A DNA stretch of 64,000 nucleotides from Verrucomicrobiota bacterium (GTDB lineage: Bacteria; Verrucomicrobiota; Verrucomicrobiia; CAIQCK01): positions 186,001 through 250,000 of the forward strand of contig JACRJX010000048.1 in NCBI GenBank assembly GCA_016235595.1. The letters are read 5' to 3'. Under the pieces are notes generated by a model that saw only the letters and a program-made list of their open reading frames with translations, made no database searches and had not been told where the DNA came from. This document shows positions 27,091-34,715 of the stretch, in pieces. The position numbers were made by a program, and so were the translations under genes. Every line of letters starts with the position of its first letter. Position 1 is the stretch's first letter.

Positions 27091-28815
27091 CTACTCGACG
27101 CGGATGGAATCGAGCTTCAGGCGCATGTCACTGGACTGGCTCGTGCCCATCGGCCACTGCGGCGCGACATAAAGTCCACCGAAGCAGATTTTGCGGAGCA
27201 GCGGTTTCTTTGCGGACTGCGTGGGTGATTGGTTGACGGAAACGGAGAAACCTTCAGGGGTCAGTTCGATCTCGAAATGGTTCCACTCTTTCATCTTGAA
27301 TGGCGCGACATCTGCCCATCGGTTACCACCCACAGCGACCTGGAACACGTCAGCCTTGAGGACCTCACTATAAATGGCGCGAATAACCGTGCCGCCGCGT
27401 GTCTTGCCGCCGAGGGTCAACACGGGCCAATCAAGGCCGTTGTAGCGATGGATATTCACGTCGAACAACAAACGCAGTTTTGGCTGGCGCGTCAGTTTCT
27501 CCGTCAGCACAAGGCCGAGACTCGATTGGCGCTGGCAGAAGTGGGCGATGCCGTTTTCGATATTCAGGCCGGAGCGGCTGCCGCGAGGCAGAAGAAACGG
27601 TTTTGAGAAATCCGGCAGAGGCTCGACGACGCTGCAATGAATGCCGCGCGGATAGGTGTACGCGGCGTAGAGTTTGCCGTCGGCAATAAAGCCGTTCGGG
27701 TAGAACGCCGTGCCGCCGTCCGGCTGCACGACCGGTCCCGGCAGCAACAGGTCGGGATCGCAAACCGGCGAACAATAGAGAGACAGGAAATAGCGGTCAC
27801 GGCTGATCCGATCCGGAACGCGCACGTTGTTGTCGTTCATCACCATCAACAAGCTGTCGCGCGTGCCGACGCCGGAGACGGCATAGTTGCGCGAGCAAAT
27901 CGTGTCTACCTCGACCGAGCGGGCCTGGGTCCACGTGTGGCCGTGGTCACTGCTGGTGGCGTAGAGGAGCATTCGGTGCGGTTTCTCGGCCCGCTCCGGG
28001 TTGTCCTGTGCGGTGGAATTGCGGATGAGCAGGCCGATCCTGCCGTCGGCTTGCTCGAACAGCATCGGCTCCCAAATCGTAACGAGTTCGCCGCCGAACT
28101 CGGCCGGTTTTTCGCCGAGCTTCGACCACGGCAACGCCTCGATCGGTTCGCTCCACGTCCACGTCTTGCCACCGTCGGCGCTGAGCAGCACGCCGGCGTA
28201 ACGAGTGTGGCCGACGATACACTTCGGCTCCACCACCGGCAGGCTGCACGGGAACATCATTACGCCGTCGCGGGTAAGCAGGCCATGGTTGGTCGGGAAG
28301 CCGACGACCTTGCCCGCAAGCGACGACGGCGCGGTTGGCACTTCGCGGTTGCGCCAGTGCACGCCGTCCGTGGAGGTTGCGATGTAGGTTTTGCGGGCGT
28401 TGTAGTCGCACCACGCGCAGAACAGCGTTTCGTCACGATAGTTGATGAAGATCGGCTGCCATTGGTTGTCGGTCTCGACGGGATTCTCTGCCGCTGCGTC
28501 GCGGGTGAAAAGCCGCACGGGCGCCGACCAATGCTCGAAGTCGTCGCTGATGCTGAGGAAGTTGTATTGACCCGGCACATCCTCGCCATGGGATTCGTTG
28601 GCGTTCCACGCGGCGAAGAACTTTCCCTTGAACTTCACGATGTCCACGTCGTGGTTGTATTTCAGCGCCGGTTTTGCGCCGGGATGATGAAAGTAGATGT
28701 CCGCGAGCTTCACCTTCGGCTGGTAGACCGGCAGCGGGTCGGCGGCGAAAACCGCGCCGCCTGCGCAGCAAACGCCAGCAACAACACTGAGTAGAACGGT
28801 CTTTGTTTTATTCAT
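27091..28815 (-). CDS. Exported sialidase-like (BNR) beta-propeller hydrolase
   Basis: 574 residues. Signal peptide, then mature start ADPLPVYQPKVKL, a six-bladed propeller (about residues 50-400) with Asp-box-like repeats (LSADGGKTWTW, ATSSDHGHTWTQ, ATSTDGVHWR), and a C-terminal jelly-roll/LamG-like domain. Exo-alpha-sialidase annotation is traditional for this fold, but the substrate is unproven. Start codon overlaps the stop of the upstream EF-hand/BNR gene by 8 bp. The first 13 mature residues match that neighbour almost exactly. Confidence 0.75.
   Translation of the reverse strand: MNKTKTVLLSVVAGVCCAGGAVFAADPLPVYQPKVKLADIYFHHPGAKPALKYNHDVDIVKFKGKFFAAWNANESHGEDVPGQYNFLSISDDFEHWSAPVRLFTRDAAAENPVETDNQWQPIFINYRDETLFCAWCDYNARKTYIATSTDGVHWRNREVPTAPSSLAGKVVGFPTNHGLLTRDGVMMFPCSLPVVEPKCIVGHTRYAGVLLSADGGKTWTWSEPIEALPWSKLGEKPAEFGGELVTIWEPMLFEQADGRIGLLIRNSTAQDNPERAEKPHRMLLYATSSDHGHTWTQARSVEVDTICSRNYAVSGVGTRDSLLMVMNDNNVRVPDRISRDRYFLSLYCSPVCDPDLLLPGPVVQPDGGTAFYPNGFIADGKLYAAYTYPRGIHCSVVEPLPDFSKPFLLPRGSRSGLNIENGIAHFCQRQSSLGLVLTEKLTRQPKLRLLFDVNIHRYNGLDWPVLTLGGKTRGGTVIRAIYSEVLKADVFQVAVGGNRWADVAPFKMKEWNHFEIELTPEGFSVSVNQSPTQSAKKPLLRKICFGGLYVAPQWPMGTSQSSDMRLKLDSIRVE
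28708..28744 (-). repeat. Direct repeat copy 1 (ADPLPVYQPKVKL-encoding)
   Basis: 37 bp that recur at 30137-30173 with a single mismatch, both in the same reading frame and both just after the leader region of adjacent exported proteins. Confidence 0.85.
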
Positions 28816-30706
28816 ACCTAAAATCCATCACGCGCAGAGCGCTCGGTTTGCCCTGCTCGTCTGGTGCTTCCTGCGCGTAGATGGAGAGCACCGCCTCCTG
28901 CTGCCAGCGAGATTTGTCCAAACGCGGCTCGCCAACGAATGACTTCTTGGATTGGTAAAGTTCCCGCCAGTCCGTCCATTTCTGCGCGGCCGTCGCCACA
29001 GCAATGTGCAACAGCCCGCCGGGATCGGTGCCGTGATATTCCAGATTCTCCGGCTTGATGTAGATCAGCACGAGGTTGTCGTGTTTGTCAGCAACAACCG
29101 ACGGCTTGCGCCCAAAGACCGGCAATCGCTGCTGACGCCACCGGCCTTGTTCGTCCCGCCAGTAGTGGAAGTAACGCCAGTCGTTCTTGTCCTTGGCCGC
29201 AGCCGGCGCGTCAGGTGGGTTCTGCCACAGCACTACGTGCACACGGCCGCGATTGTCCACCGTCTGCGTCACTTGGTTCATGATTCCCCATCGCCACGGG
29301 ACTTCCCGCACGGTGATTTCCGGCGACGACAGGTGCATCGGTTTTTGGCCGGTGGTTCCGATGACCTCGCCGTTGTTGTTTCGCCAGCAGCGCCCGCCAT
29401 CGTCGCTGTAAGCGTATTGCAGGTCGTGGCAATTGAGTAGTCCCCATTGCCGGTTGTCCATGCCCTCGCGCCAAACCCAAGTCGTATGGAGACGGTCCTG
29501 CGGCCCGTGGTCGAAACCGTTGTGATAGGCATTGCGCGTGGTGCTGCCCCGATAATCGCTCGCGCTGCTGATGAACTCGCCCAACGCGGTCCAGCCGCCC
29601 TTGTCGGGATCGTAATGCGCCAGATGATTGCTGCCGTCGCCGCTGGAGCCGATGCGACAGAAGAACAGGAGCCGGCCGGCAGGCGTGCTGACGAACGCGG
29701 GATAGGTCACGCGGGACAGTTTCGCGCCCTTGGCCAACTCCGCGGTGGTCGGGCCAAACAGCGCCGCAGTCCACTGCGTCTTATCCGGCGACGTCGCGGC
29801 CCCGGCCCGCGACACGCGATAGTGCAGCGAGCTGCAGTGATGATCGAAGGCGAGATGAATGGTGCCGTCGGCGGCACAAATGCCGATGACGGGCACGTTG
29901 TGGACGTCGGTGTGGTTGATCTTGTAGTCGTCGAAGGCGATGCGCTGCCACGGTCCCGCCGGCAGGCGACGGCGCGCCACACACAGCCGTTTGCTGCCAT
30001 CAAAGCAAGTCGCATACTGCCAGCCTTTGAAGCTCGCCACCGCCTCGATCTGAAACGTCTGGCCATTGATGCACGTGCCGAACTCGCCCCGCGCAAAGTT
30101 CAATGCCTCCGGTTCCGGAATCGAGTCATTCACCAACTTCACCTTCGGCTGGTAGATCGGCAGCGGGTCGGCGCGTTGCGAACGGGTGACGGTGGACGCA
30201 GGGGCAGCACTTGCATTTTTGGCGGAGAACATTTGCGTCGGCCACTTCATGATCTCGTCTCTGCTCAACGAACCGTTACGGTTTGCATCGAGTTTGATGA
30301 AATACGCGTTGCAGCCTTCCTCGTATTCCACCTTGGAGAGAACCCTGTCGCCGTTCTTGTCGAGGGTGAGCAGGATGGTTTTGATGGTGAATACAGCCGC
30401 GGTTGTGGTGATCACACCGTATTCCTCGCCGATGGGGGCGGACAGTCCTTCAATCTCCGCTTCAGTGATCTTATTGTCACCGTCCTTGTCCATCTCGTCG
30501 AAACTGTTCGACACGGCTGCCTGAAACTCGCTCTTGTCGAGAGAGCCATCGCCGTTGGAGTCAAATTTCAATATAAGCTCCGTGACGGTGCTCATGCCGG
30601 GCAAGTCCATCGCGCTTCCCGAACTAGCCAGCACCGCCACGATGGCGAGAATCAGTGGCAGGCGGCAACGGTTGCAGCAGCGTGAGAATGAGTTGATGGG
30701 TTTCAT
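28808..30706 (-). CDS. Exported EF-hand / BNR_4 propeller protein (polysaccharide-lyase-like)
   Basis: 632 residues. Signal peptide (about 32 residues), four EF-hand-type calcium loops (DSNGDGSLDKSEF, DKDGDNKITEAE, DKNGDRVLSKVEY, DANRNGSLSRDE; residues about 48-165), the linker ADPLPIYQPKVKL, then a seven-bladed-type BNR_4 propeller (PF15892). The propeller has the hallmark TIHLAFDHHCSSLHYRVS and NAYHNGFDHGPQDRLHTTW. BNR_4 covers ulvan-lyase families PL24/PL25, whose His and Tyr catalytic residues lie in such motifs, so a lyase on a rhamnose/uronate polysaccharide is plausible. The start overlaps the upstream esterase stop by 4 bp. Confidence 0.75.
   Translation of the reverse strand: MKPINSFSRCCNRCRLPLILAIVAVLASSGSAMDLPGMSTVTELILKFDSNGDGSLDKSEFQAAVSNSFDEMDKDGDNKITEAEIEGLSAPIGEEYGVITTTAAVFTIKTILLTLDKNGDRVLSKVEYEEGCNAYFIKLDANRNGSLSRDEIMKWPTQMFSAKNASAAPASTVTRSQRADPLPIYQPKVKLVNDSIPEPEALNFARGEFGTCINGQTFQIEAVASFKGWQYATCFDGSKRLCVARRRLPAGPWQRIAFDDYKINHTDVHNVPVIGICAADGTIHLAFDHHCSSLHYRVSRAGAATSPDKTQWTAALFGPTTAELAKGAKLSRVTYPAFVSTPAGRLLFFCRIGSSGDGSNHLAHYDPDKGGWTALGEFISSASDYRGSTTRNAYHNGFDHGPQDRLHTTWVWREGMDNRQWGLLNCHDLQYAYSDDGGRCWRNNNGEVIGTTGQKPMHLSSPEITVREVPWRWGIMNQVTQTVDNRGRVHVVLWQNPPDAPAAAKDKNDWRYFHYWRDEQGRWRQQRLPVFGRKPSVVADKHDNLVLIYIKPENLEYHGTDPGGLLHIAVATAAQKWTDWRELYQSKKSFVGEPRLDKSRWQQEAVLSIYAQEAPDEQGKPSALRVMDFRYE
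30137..30173 (-). repeat. Direct repeat copy 2 (ADPLPIYQPKVKL-encoding)
   Basis: Partner of 28708-28744 (36 of 37 bases identical). Here it sits between the EF-hand block and the propeller of the BNR_4 protein. Confidence 0.85.
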
Positions 30707-31968
30707 GGGTTGGCGAATTGCACGGTTGAACTGATCATTGCGCCGCGGTCATCAGTCACACTGATATACCAGGTGTTGGCGTCGGCAGGCGGGCGTGGCG
30801 CGGTGATGACGCCCTCACCGACCTTGGCCGGGACACTTTGCCATTTACGTTTGGATCGCAGGCCGGTGTCGGTGGTGTAGTGGAGACTGGCTTCCTTGAT
30901 CGCCGTGACCGCCTTCACGGGCAGGCGAACATGATCGCCTTCAACGACAAGTTTGCCGGGGATCGGCAATGCCTGGCCTCCCTTGCAGTACGAGTCAACG
31001 AACAGTCCGATTTCCTTGGGGGCCCAGCCCGGAGCGTGTCCGTGGGGCATGTTGACTTGGATGCGCATTTGTTTCGGCCCCGGCACGCAGTCGAAACTCT
31101 TCTGGTAACTGTCGAGCGTGTAGTGGATGTCGCACGTGCCGTTTACAAACAGGATTGGCACGCGGCAGCGCGGCAGCAGGCTGGAAGGATCGTACGTCTT
31201 GATCCAAAGCTCGCGGCGCTCGCCGAGTTTGTCTATGGAAGGCTTCTGCACCGATTCGCCTTCGAACAAGAAGCCGCAACCATACACGGGCACGGCCGCC
31301 TTGAAGCGATCATCGAGCGACGCCACCAGACAGGTGGTGTAACCGCCCCAACTGATGCCTGTGACGGCGGTGCGGCCGGCGTCCACTTCCGCAAACGAGC
31401 GCAACAATGAATGCGCGCGGATCACGGAGGCCGCTGCGTGGAACGGCCAGTCGTCGCTCGTGTCACCGCCGATGCTGTCGAACTTTTCAGGGTGTCCCTG
31501 ATTTGGGCCGCCGTTGGGCAACCGTGTGCGTTTTTTCCGATCGGCCGCCTGGTTCAGCACGGGCACGCCGGTCTTGGAATCGTAAATCGGATCGGGAGGC
31601 CGGCAGCCTGCCAGGTCCATCGCGATGGCCGCGTAACCGCGCTTTGCCCAGAGCCAAGCCCACTCTGCGAACGCGGTGCCACCGCCGCCGTGGATGAGCA
31701 CCACGCCGGGGAACTTGGTCTTGCTGTCGTCGGCCTTGCCCAACGTCCGCGGCGATGCATAAAACGCGAAGACCTCTGTGGCATGGCCTTGATAATTCTC
31801 GCCCGCGTAGAAGAGCGAATGGACAGGCCCTGTCTGGTCCGCCCAACGCATCGTCGGAACCACCTGCTTGAGCGCGCTGAGGTTCCACGGCCCGACCTTC
31901 TCATCGTCCGCGCGAGTGGAGCCAGCGATGATGGATATAGTGATGAAGATGGTGGTGAGGTGTTTCAT
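30703..31968 (-). CDS. Exported alpha/beta hydrolase (acetyl-xylan-esterase/DLH-like)
   Basis: 421 residues. Signal peptide (MKHLTTIFITISIIAGSTRA). Oxyanion motif VLIHGGGGTAFAEW, nucleophile Ser in VTGISWGGYTT (near residue 208), acid around FVNGTCDIHYTL and His in MPHGHAPGW. A C-terminal beta domain (about residues 330-421) with YTTDTGLRSKRKWQSVPA resembles the PhoPQ-regulated or cocaine-esterase type accessory domain. Likely removes acyl groups from the glycan attacked by neighbouring propeller proteins. 12 bp downstream of the previous gene and overlapping the next by 4 bp. Confidence 0.75.
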   Translation of the reverse strand: MKHLTTIFITISIIAGSTRADDEKVGPWNLSALKQVVPTMRWADQTGPVHSLFYAGENYQGHATEVFAFYASPRTLGKADDSKTKFPGVVLIHGGGGTAFAEWAWLWAKRGYAAIAMDLAGCRPPDPIYDSKTGVPVLNQAADRKKRTRLPNGGPNQGHPEKFDSIGGDTSDDWPFHAAASVIRAHSLLRSFAEVDAGRTAVTGISWGGYTTCLVASLDDRFKAAVPVYGCGFLFEGESVQKPSIDKLGERRELWIKTYDPSSLLPRCRVPILFVNGTCDIHYTLDSYQKSFDCVPGPKQMRIQVNMPHGHAPGWAPKEIGLFVDSYCKGGQALPIPGKLVVEGDHVRLPVKAVTAIKEASLHYTTDTGLRSKRKWQSVPAKVGEGVITAPRPPADANTWYISVTDDRGAMISSTVQFANP

Positions 31969-31980
31969 GAGTGCTTGGTA

Positions 31981-33588
31981 TTACTGCGCGGGGACGATGG
32001 GCTGCACGTAGAGGGCACTGAAACGGAGTTTTGTCTTTTGCTCTCCTTCGAACGTCACTTTGAGGCGTATGCGGTCCGGCAGGCCGGCGATGGCGGTTTG
32101 TCCGTTCCACGAGATTGGCGTGTGGAAACCGCTTTGACGGACGATGGCAGCGGCTTTGCCGGAGAAACCGGGCAGCGGGTGCTCGTGGTTATCCAGCAGT
32201 TCGATCTTCAGTGCTGACTGCGGGCCGAGGCCGTCGGCGTTCAGATGGAAGCGATGAGCGGCACCGGCCTTCGTCGGAACTGCCGAGGTGACGAGTTCGC
32301 TATGGATGACCGGCAGTTGGTAATCGCCAGTGCCTTTTCCTGCCTCCTCCACCACGAGGTCGCCGAAGCGATCGCGTGGGAGTGTGGCGATGCCAACACC
32401 GCCACGTTCGGGCGTGTTTCCCCGATGCCGCGGGTCCCACGCGCCGTAGTAGATGAAGGTCTCGTCACCGATGTTCTCGAATCCCTGCCCCTGCAACAGC
32501 CCGCCCTGGTCCCACGCGCCGTCTTCGCCGCGCTTGAGGAAGGTCCACTCGTGCGCTGGCTCGCGGAAGTTCACGCCGTCGTTGCTGACCACGAAGCCGA
32601 GGTCAACGGTGACGTCCTTCCACTCCTTCCCGCCGTGCCAGCGGCCATACACACCGAGTAACACGTTGCCGCGGTTCCAGACGCTGATGGCCTCGTGCGT
32701 CTGCTCGCCCTCGCGGCTCCGGCCGGGGCCGAGTGGCGCATGCTGCGGCGCGCGAATGAACCCGATGCTGCTGGTCTGTGACCAATTCACAAAGTCCGGC
32801 GAGCGATACATGCGCGTGACGCGGCCCTGGTAAGGGCGCGTGGCGTTCATGGCGTTCTGGCCGCAGATGTAATACATGCCGTCCCATTTATACAGACCAC
32901 CGCAAGGCTCGAAGTGAACGGCAGGCAACACGAGGTCTTCCTTTCGCAACTCCGCCTCTTTCGGCGCGGCCGCGGTGAGCAGTTTCCAGCGCAAACCATC
33001 CGCGCTCGCAAACGGCGCCAGGGAGCCGAGGCGCGTGTGGTGGCGGAAATAGACGTGCGTGGAGATCTTGTAGCGGCGCTCCGGGTTGGGTTCGTCGGGA
33101 TCGGCCAGCACCTTCAAATTGACGAAGCCCAGCGGCGCGGGATCGGTCAGGATGAGGTTGTTGTTCTTGTTCCTGCGATACTCGACGAGGCCGAGATTGG
33201 GTTTGGTCCAGTGCAAGCCGTCCCGGCTCTCGGCATAAGCCGCCCGCCACCGTGCGGAGGCCACTTTGTTCCCGGTGTCATCGTCGAAAGCGACATACCA
33301 CATGCGGAACTTGCCGTCCTCGCGAATGACTGAGCCATAGAATTGCACCCCGAAGGCGTCCGGCGTGCCCGGCTTGCCGCGCTGCAACACAGGGTTGGCC
33401 GGATGCCGCGCCGGCGACCGCATCTCCAGTCGGAGATTCTGCGAAAAAGGGATCGCCACCTGGTCAAACGCAAACAACGTCACGCCCGCCGCCTCGTCGA
33501 ACTCTGCCGCAGCCAACCGGTCCGCGGCGAAAGTGGATGCGCAAATCACTCCGAGCGAGGAGAGGATGAGGGCGCGGAGCTTCTTCAT
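31981..33588 (-). CDS. Exported five-bladed-propeller glycosidase-like protein
   Basis: 535 residues. Signal peptide (MKKLRALILSSLGVICASTFA), then a GH32/GH43/GH68-type five-bladed propeller: FRMWYVAFDDD, YAESRDGLHWTKPNLGLVEY, MYRSPDFVNW, VVSNDGVNFREP. A C-terminal beta-sandwich begins at about residue 430. Paralogue of the protein encoded at 43251-44711. Catalytic carboxylates are not assigned with confidence. First gene of the long minus-strand array; start at ATG 33588, the ORF extension of 71 codons upstream being promoter and leader sequence. Confidence 0.7.
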   Translation of the reverse strand: MKKLRALILSSLGVICASTFAADRLAAAEFDEAAGVTLFAFDQVAIPFSQNLRLEMRSPARHPANPVLQRGKPGTPDAFGVQFYGSVIREDGKFRMWYVAFDDDTGNKVASARWRAAYAESRDGLHWTKPNLGLVEYRRNKNNNLILTDPAPLGFVNLKVLADPDEPNPERRYKISTHVYFRHHTRLGSLAPFASADGLRWKLLTAAAPKEAELRKEDLVLPAVHFEPCGGLYKWDGMYYICGQNAMNATRPYQGRVTRMYRSPDFVNWSQTSSIGFIRAPQHAPLGPGRSREGEQTHEAISVWNRGNVLLGVYGRWHGGKEWKDVTVDLGFVVSNDGVNFREPAHEWTFLKRGEDGAWDQGGLLQGQGFENIGDETFIYYGAWDPRHRGNTPERGGVGIATLPRDRFGDLVVEEAGKGTGDYQLPVIHSELVTSAVPTKAGAAHRFHLNADGLGPQSALKIELLDNHEHPLPGFSGKAAAIVRQSGFHTPISWNGQTAIAGLPDRIRLKVTFEGEQKTKLRFSALYVQPIVPAQ

Positions 33589-33603
33589 GACAAGCCGCAG
33601 CGT

Positions 33604-33632
33604 GCCATCACCCGCTGCACGCGCGCCACAAG
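33604..33632 (-). promoter_or_regulatory. Degenerate member of the CTTGTG promoter family
   Basis: Minus-strand CTTGTG, 17-nt spacer, GATGGC. The -35 and the GC-rich spacer (GCGCGCGTGC...) match other family members, but the -10 is poor, so activity is doubtful. Confidence 0.3.
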
Positions 33633-33832
33633 AAAATTCTCCGCCGTAATGCTGCAACCATTTCTCTCCAGACTGCCAGGATTCGTTGGCGTGATGCGTC
33701 TGGGCTGGGAGAACGGCTGATTCGCCAACTCTGCCACCGATGCCGCGCGACCCTGAGGAGCGGGGATTATCCAGGCATGAGTTGGCAAGGCGGACGGGCA
33801 TTTTGCGCGACCAGGCACGACCACTTGATTTG

Positions 33833-33861
33833 TTTTCAACGCGGGGTGGAACAGTTACAAT
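33833..33861 (+). promoter_or_regulatory. Putative promoter of the ECF-like sigma gene, leaderless arrangement
   Basis: TTTTCA, 17-nt spacer, TACAAT, then only six bases to the ATG at 33868. Transcription would begin at or beside the start codon, implying a leaderless mRNA. Confidence 0.45.
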
Positions 33862-33867
33862 GCGCTC

Positions 33868-34620
33868 ATGACATTGCAGATGTCTGAGTCTGATGCAGAT
33901 TCATCATTGCCCCGGCATTTCGTCACCACGCACTGGAGCCTGGTGCTGGCTGCCAGTCAGGATCAAGGCGCTGCTGGGGAGAAGGCTTTGGCTAGGTTGT
34001 GCGAAACGTATTGGTATCCTCTCTACGCTTACCTGCGACGGCAGGGGCGCGACCCGCACGACGCCCAGGACCTGATCCAAGGATTCTTCTCGCGGTTGCT
34101 TGAGAAGAACTATCTGTCCGAGGCCAGACAGGAGAGGGGGAAGTTCCGGTCTTTTCTACTAACCTCGCTGAAGCATTTTCTGGCCAACGAACGGGATCGA
34201 GTCACAGCCCAGAAACGCGGAGGCGGGCAGACTCAGATTTCCTTCGATGCCCAATCGGCCGAGAGTCGCTATCATTTGGAACCGGTGGACAGTGTGACTC
34301 CGGAAAGGATATTCGAGCGGCGATGGGCGATCACGTTGCTGAATCAGGTGCTGATGATTCTGCAACGAGAATACGAGCTGGCCGGCAGAGGAGAGTTCTT
34401 TGAATGCTTGAAGTTCAGTCTGACCGGCGAGAAGAGCGCGTTACCCTACGCAGACCTGGCAGTGCAGTTGGACATGACAGAGGGAGCCGTCAAAGTGGGC
34501 ATCCATCGGTTGCGCGGGCGCTATCGCGAGATTCTCTACCGGGAGATTGCGAATACCGTCTCCAGTCCGGAGGAGGTCGAAGACGAGATCCGGTACCTGT
34601 TCGAGGTGGTTGCCGGTTGA
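33868..34620 (+). CDS. ECF-like RNA polymerase sigma factor
   Basis: 250 residues. N-terminal FVTTHWSLVLAASQ followed by LARLCETYWYPLYAYLRRQG (region 2.1), DAQDLIQGFFSRLLEKNYL (2.2) and LLTSLKHFLANERDR (2.3-2.4); C-terminal region 4 is YADLAVQLDMTEGAVKVGIHRLRGRYREIL with its helix-turn-helix. The family is typical of Planctomycetes and Verrucomicrobia and is often encoded next to Ser/Thr kinases. That holds here, with a kinase starting 95 bp downstream. No membrane anti-sigma factor is adjacent, so activity may be controlled by phosphorylation or by synthesis. Confidence 0.88.
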   Translation: MTLQMSESDADSSLPRHFVTTHWSLVLAASQDQGAAGEKALARLCETYWYPLYAYLRRQGRDPHDAQDLIQGFFSRLLEKNYLSEARQERGKFRSFLLTSLKHFLANERDRVTAQKRGGGQTQISFDAQSAESRYHLEPVDSVTPERIFERRWAITLLNQVLMILQREYELAGRGEFFECLKFSLTGEKSALPYADLAVQLDMTEGAVKVGIHRLRGRYREILYREIANTVSSPEEVEDEIRYLFEVVAG

Positions 34621-34650
34621 AGCCAAGGAACGAAAGTCATGGATTCGCGC

Positions 34651-34679
34651 GTAACCTCTTGCACTTTATCCTTCAGTAG
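34651..34679 (+). promoter_or_regulatory. ECF-type promoter motif, copy 1
   Basis: GTAACCT, 13 nt, CTTCAGTAG. AAC in the upstream box and the CAGTA of the downstream box are 18 bp apart, which fits ECF promoter geometry. The ATG of the kinase-DUF1080 gene lies 36 bp downstream. Identical boxes and spacing recur at 36688-36716 and 38882-38910. Confidence 0.6.
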
Positions 34680-34715
34680 GAGCATGCAGTTGCCGCCGAA
34701 AGAGGATCGTTTGGA

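Larger units (their letters stand above)
33589..33867. other. Divergent intergenic region
   Basis: Separates the minus-strand propeller gene from the plus-strand sigma-factor gene. It holds a degenerate member of the CTTGTG-type promoter family (33604-33632) and the sigma gene's own promoter (33833-33861). I see no gene in it. Confidence 0.6.

Noticed and set aside
27091..28815. Calling the BNR protein a true sialidase
   Set aside because: Asp-box propellers serve many substrates; no sialic-acid catabolic genes (nanA/nanE/nanK) are nearby, so only a fold-level name is given.
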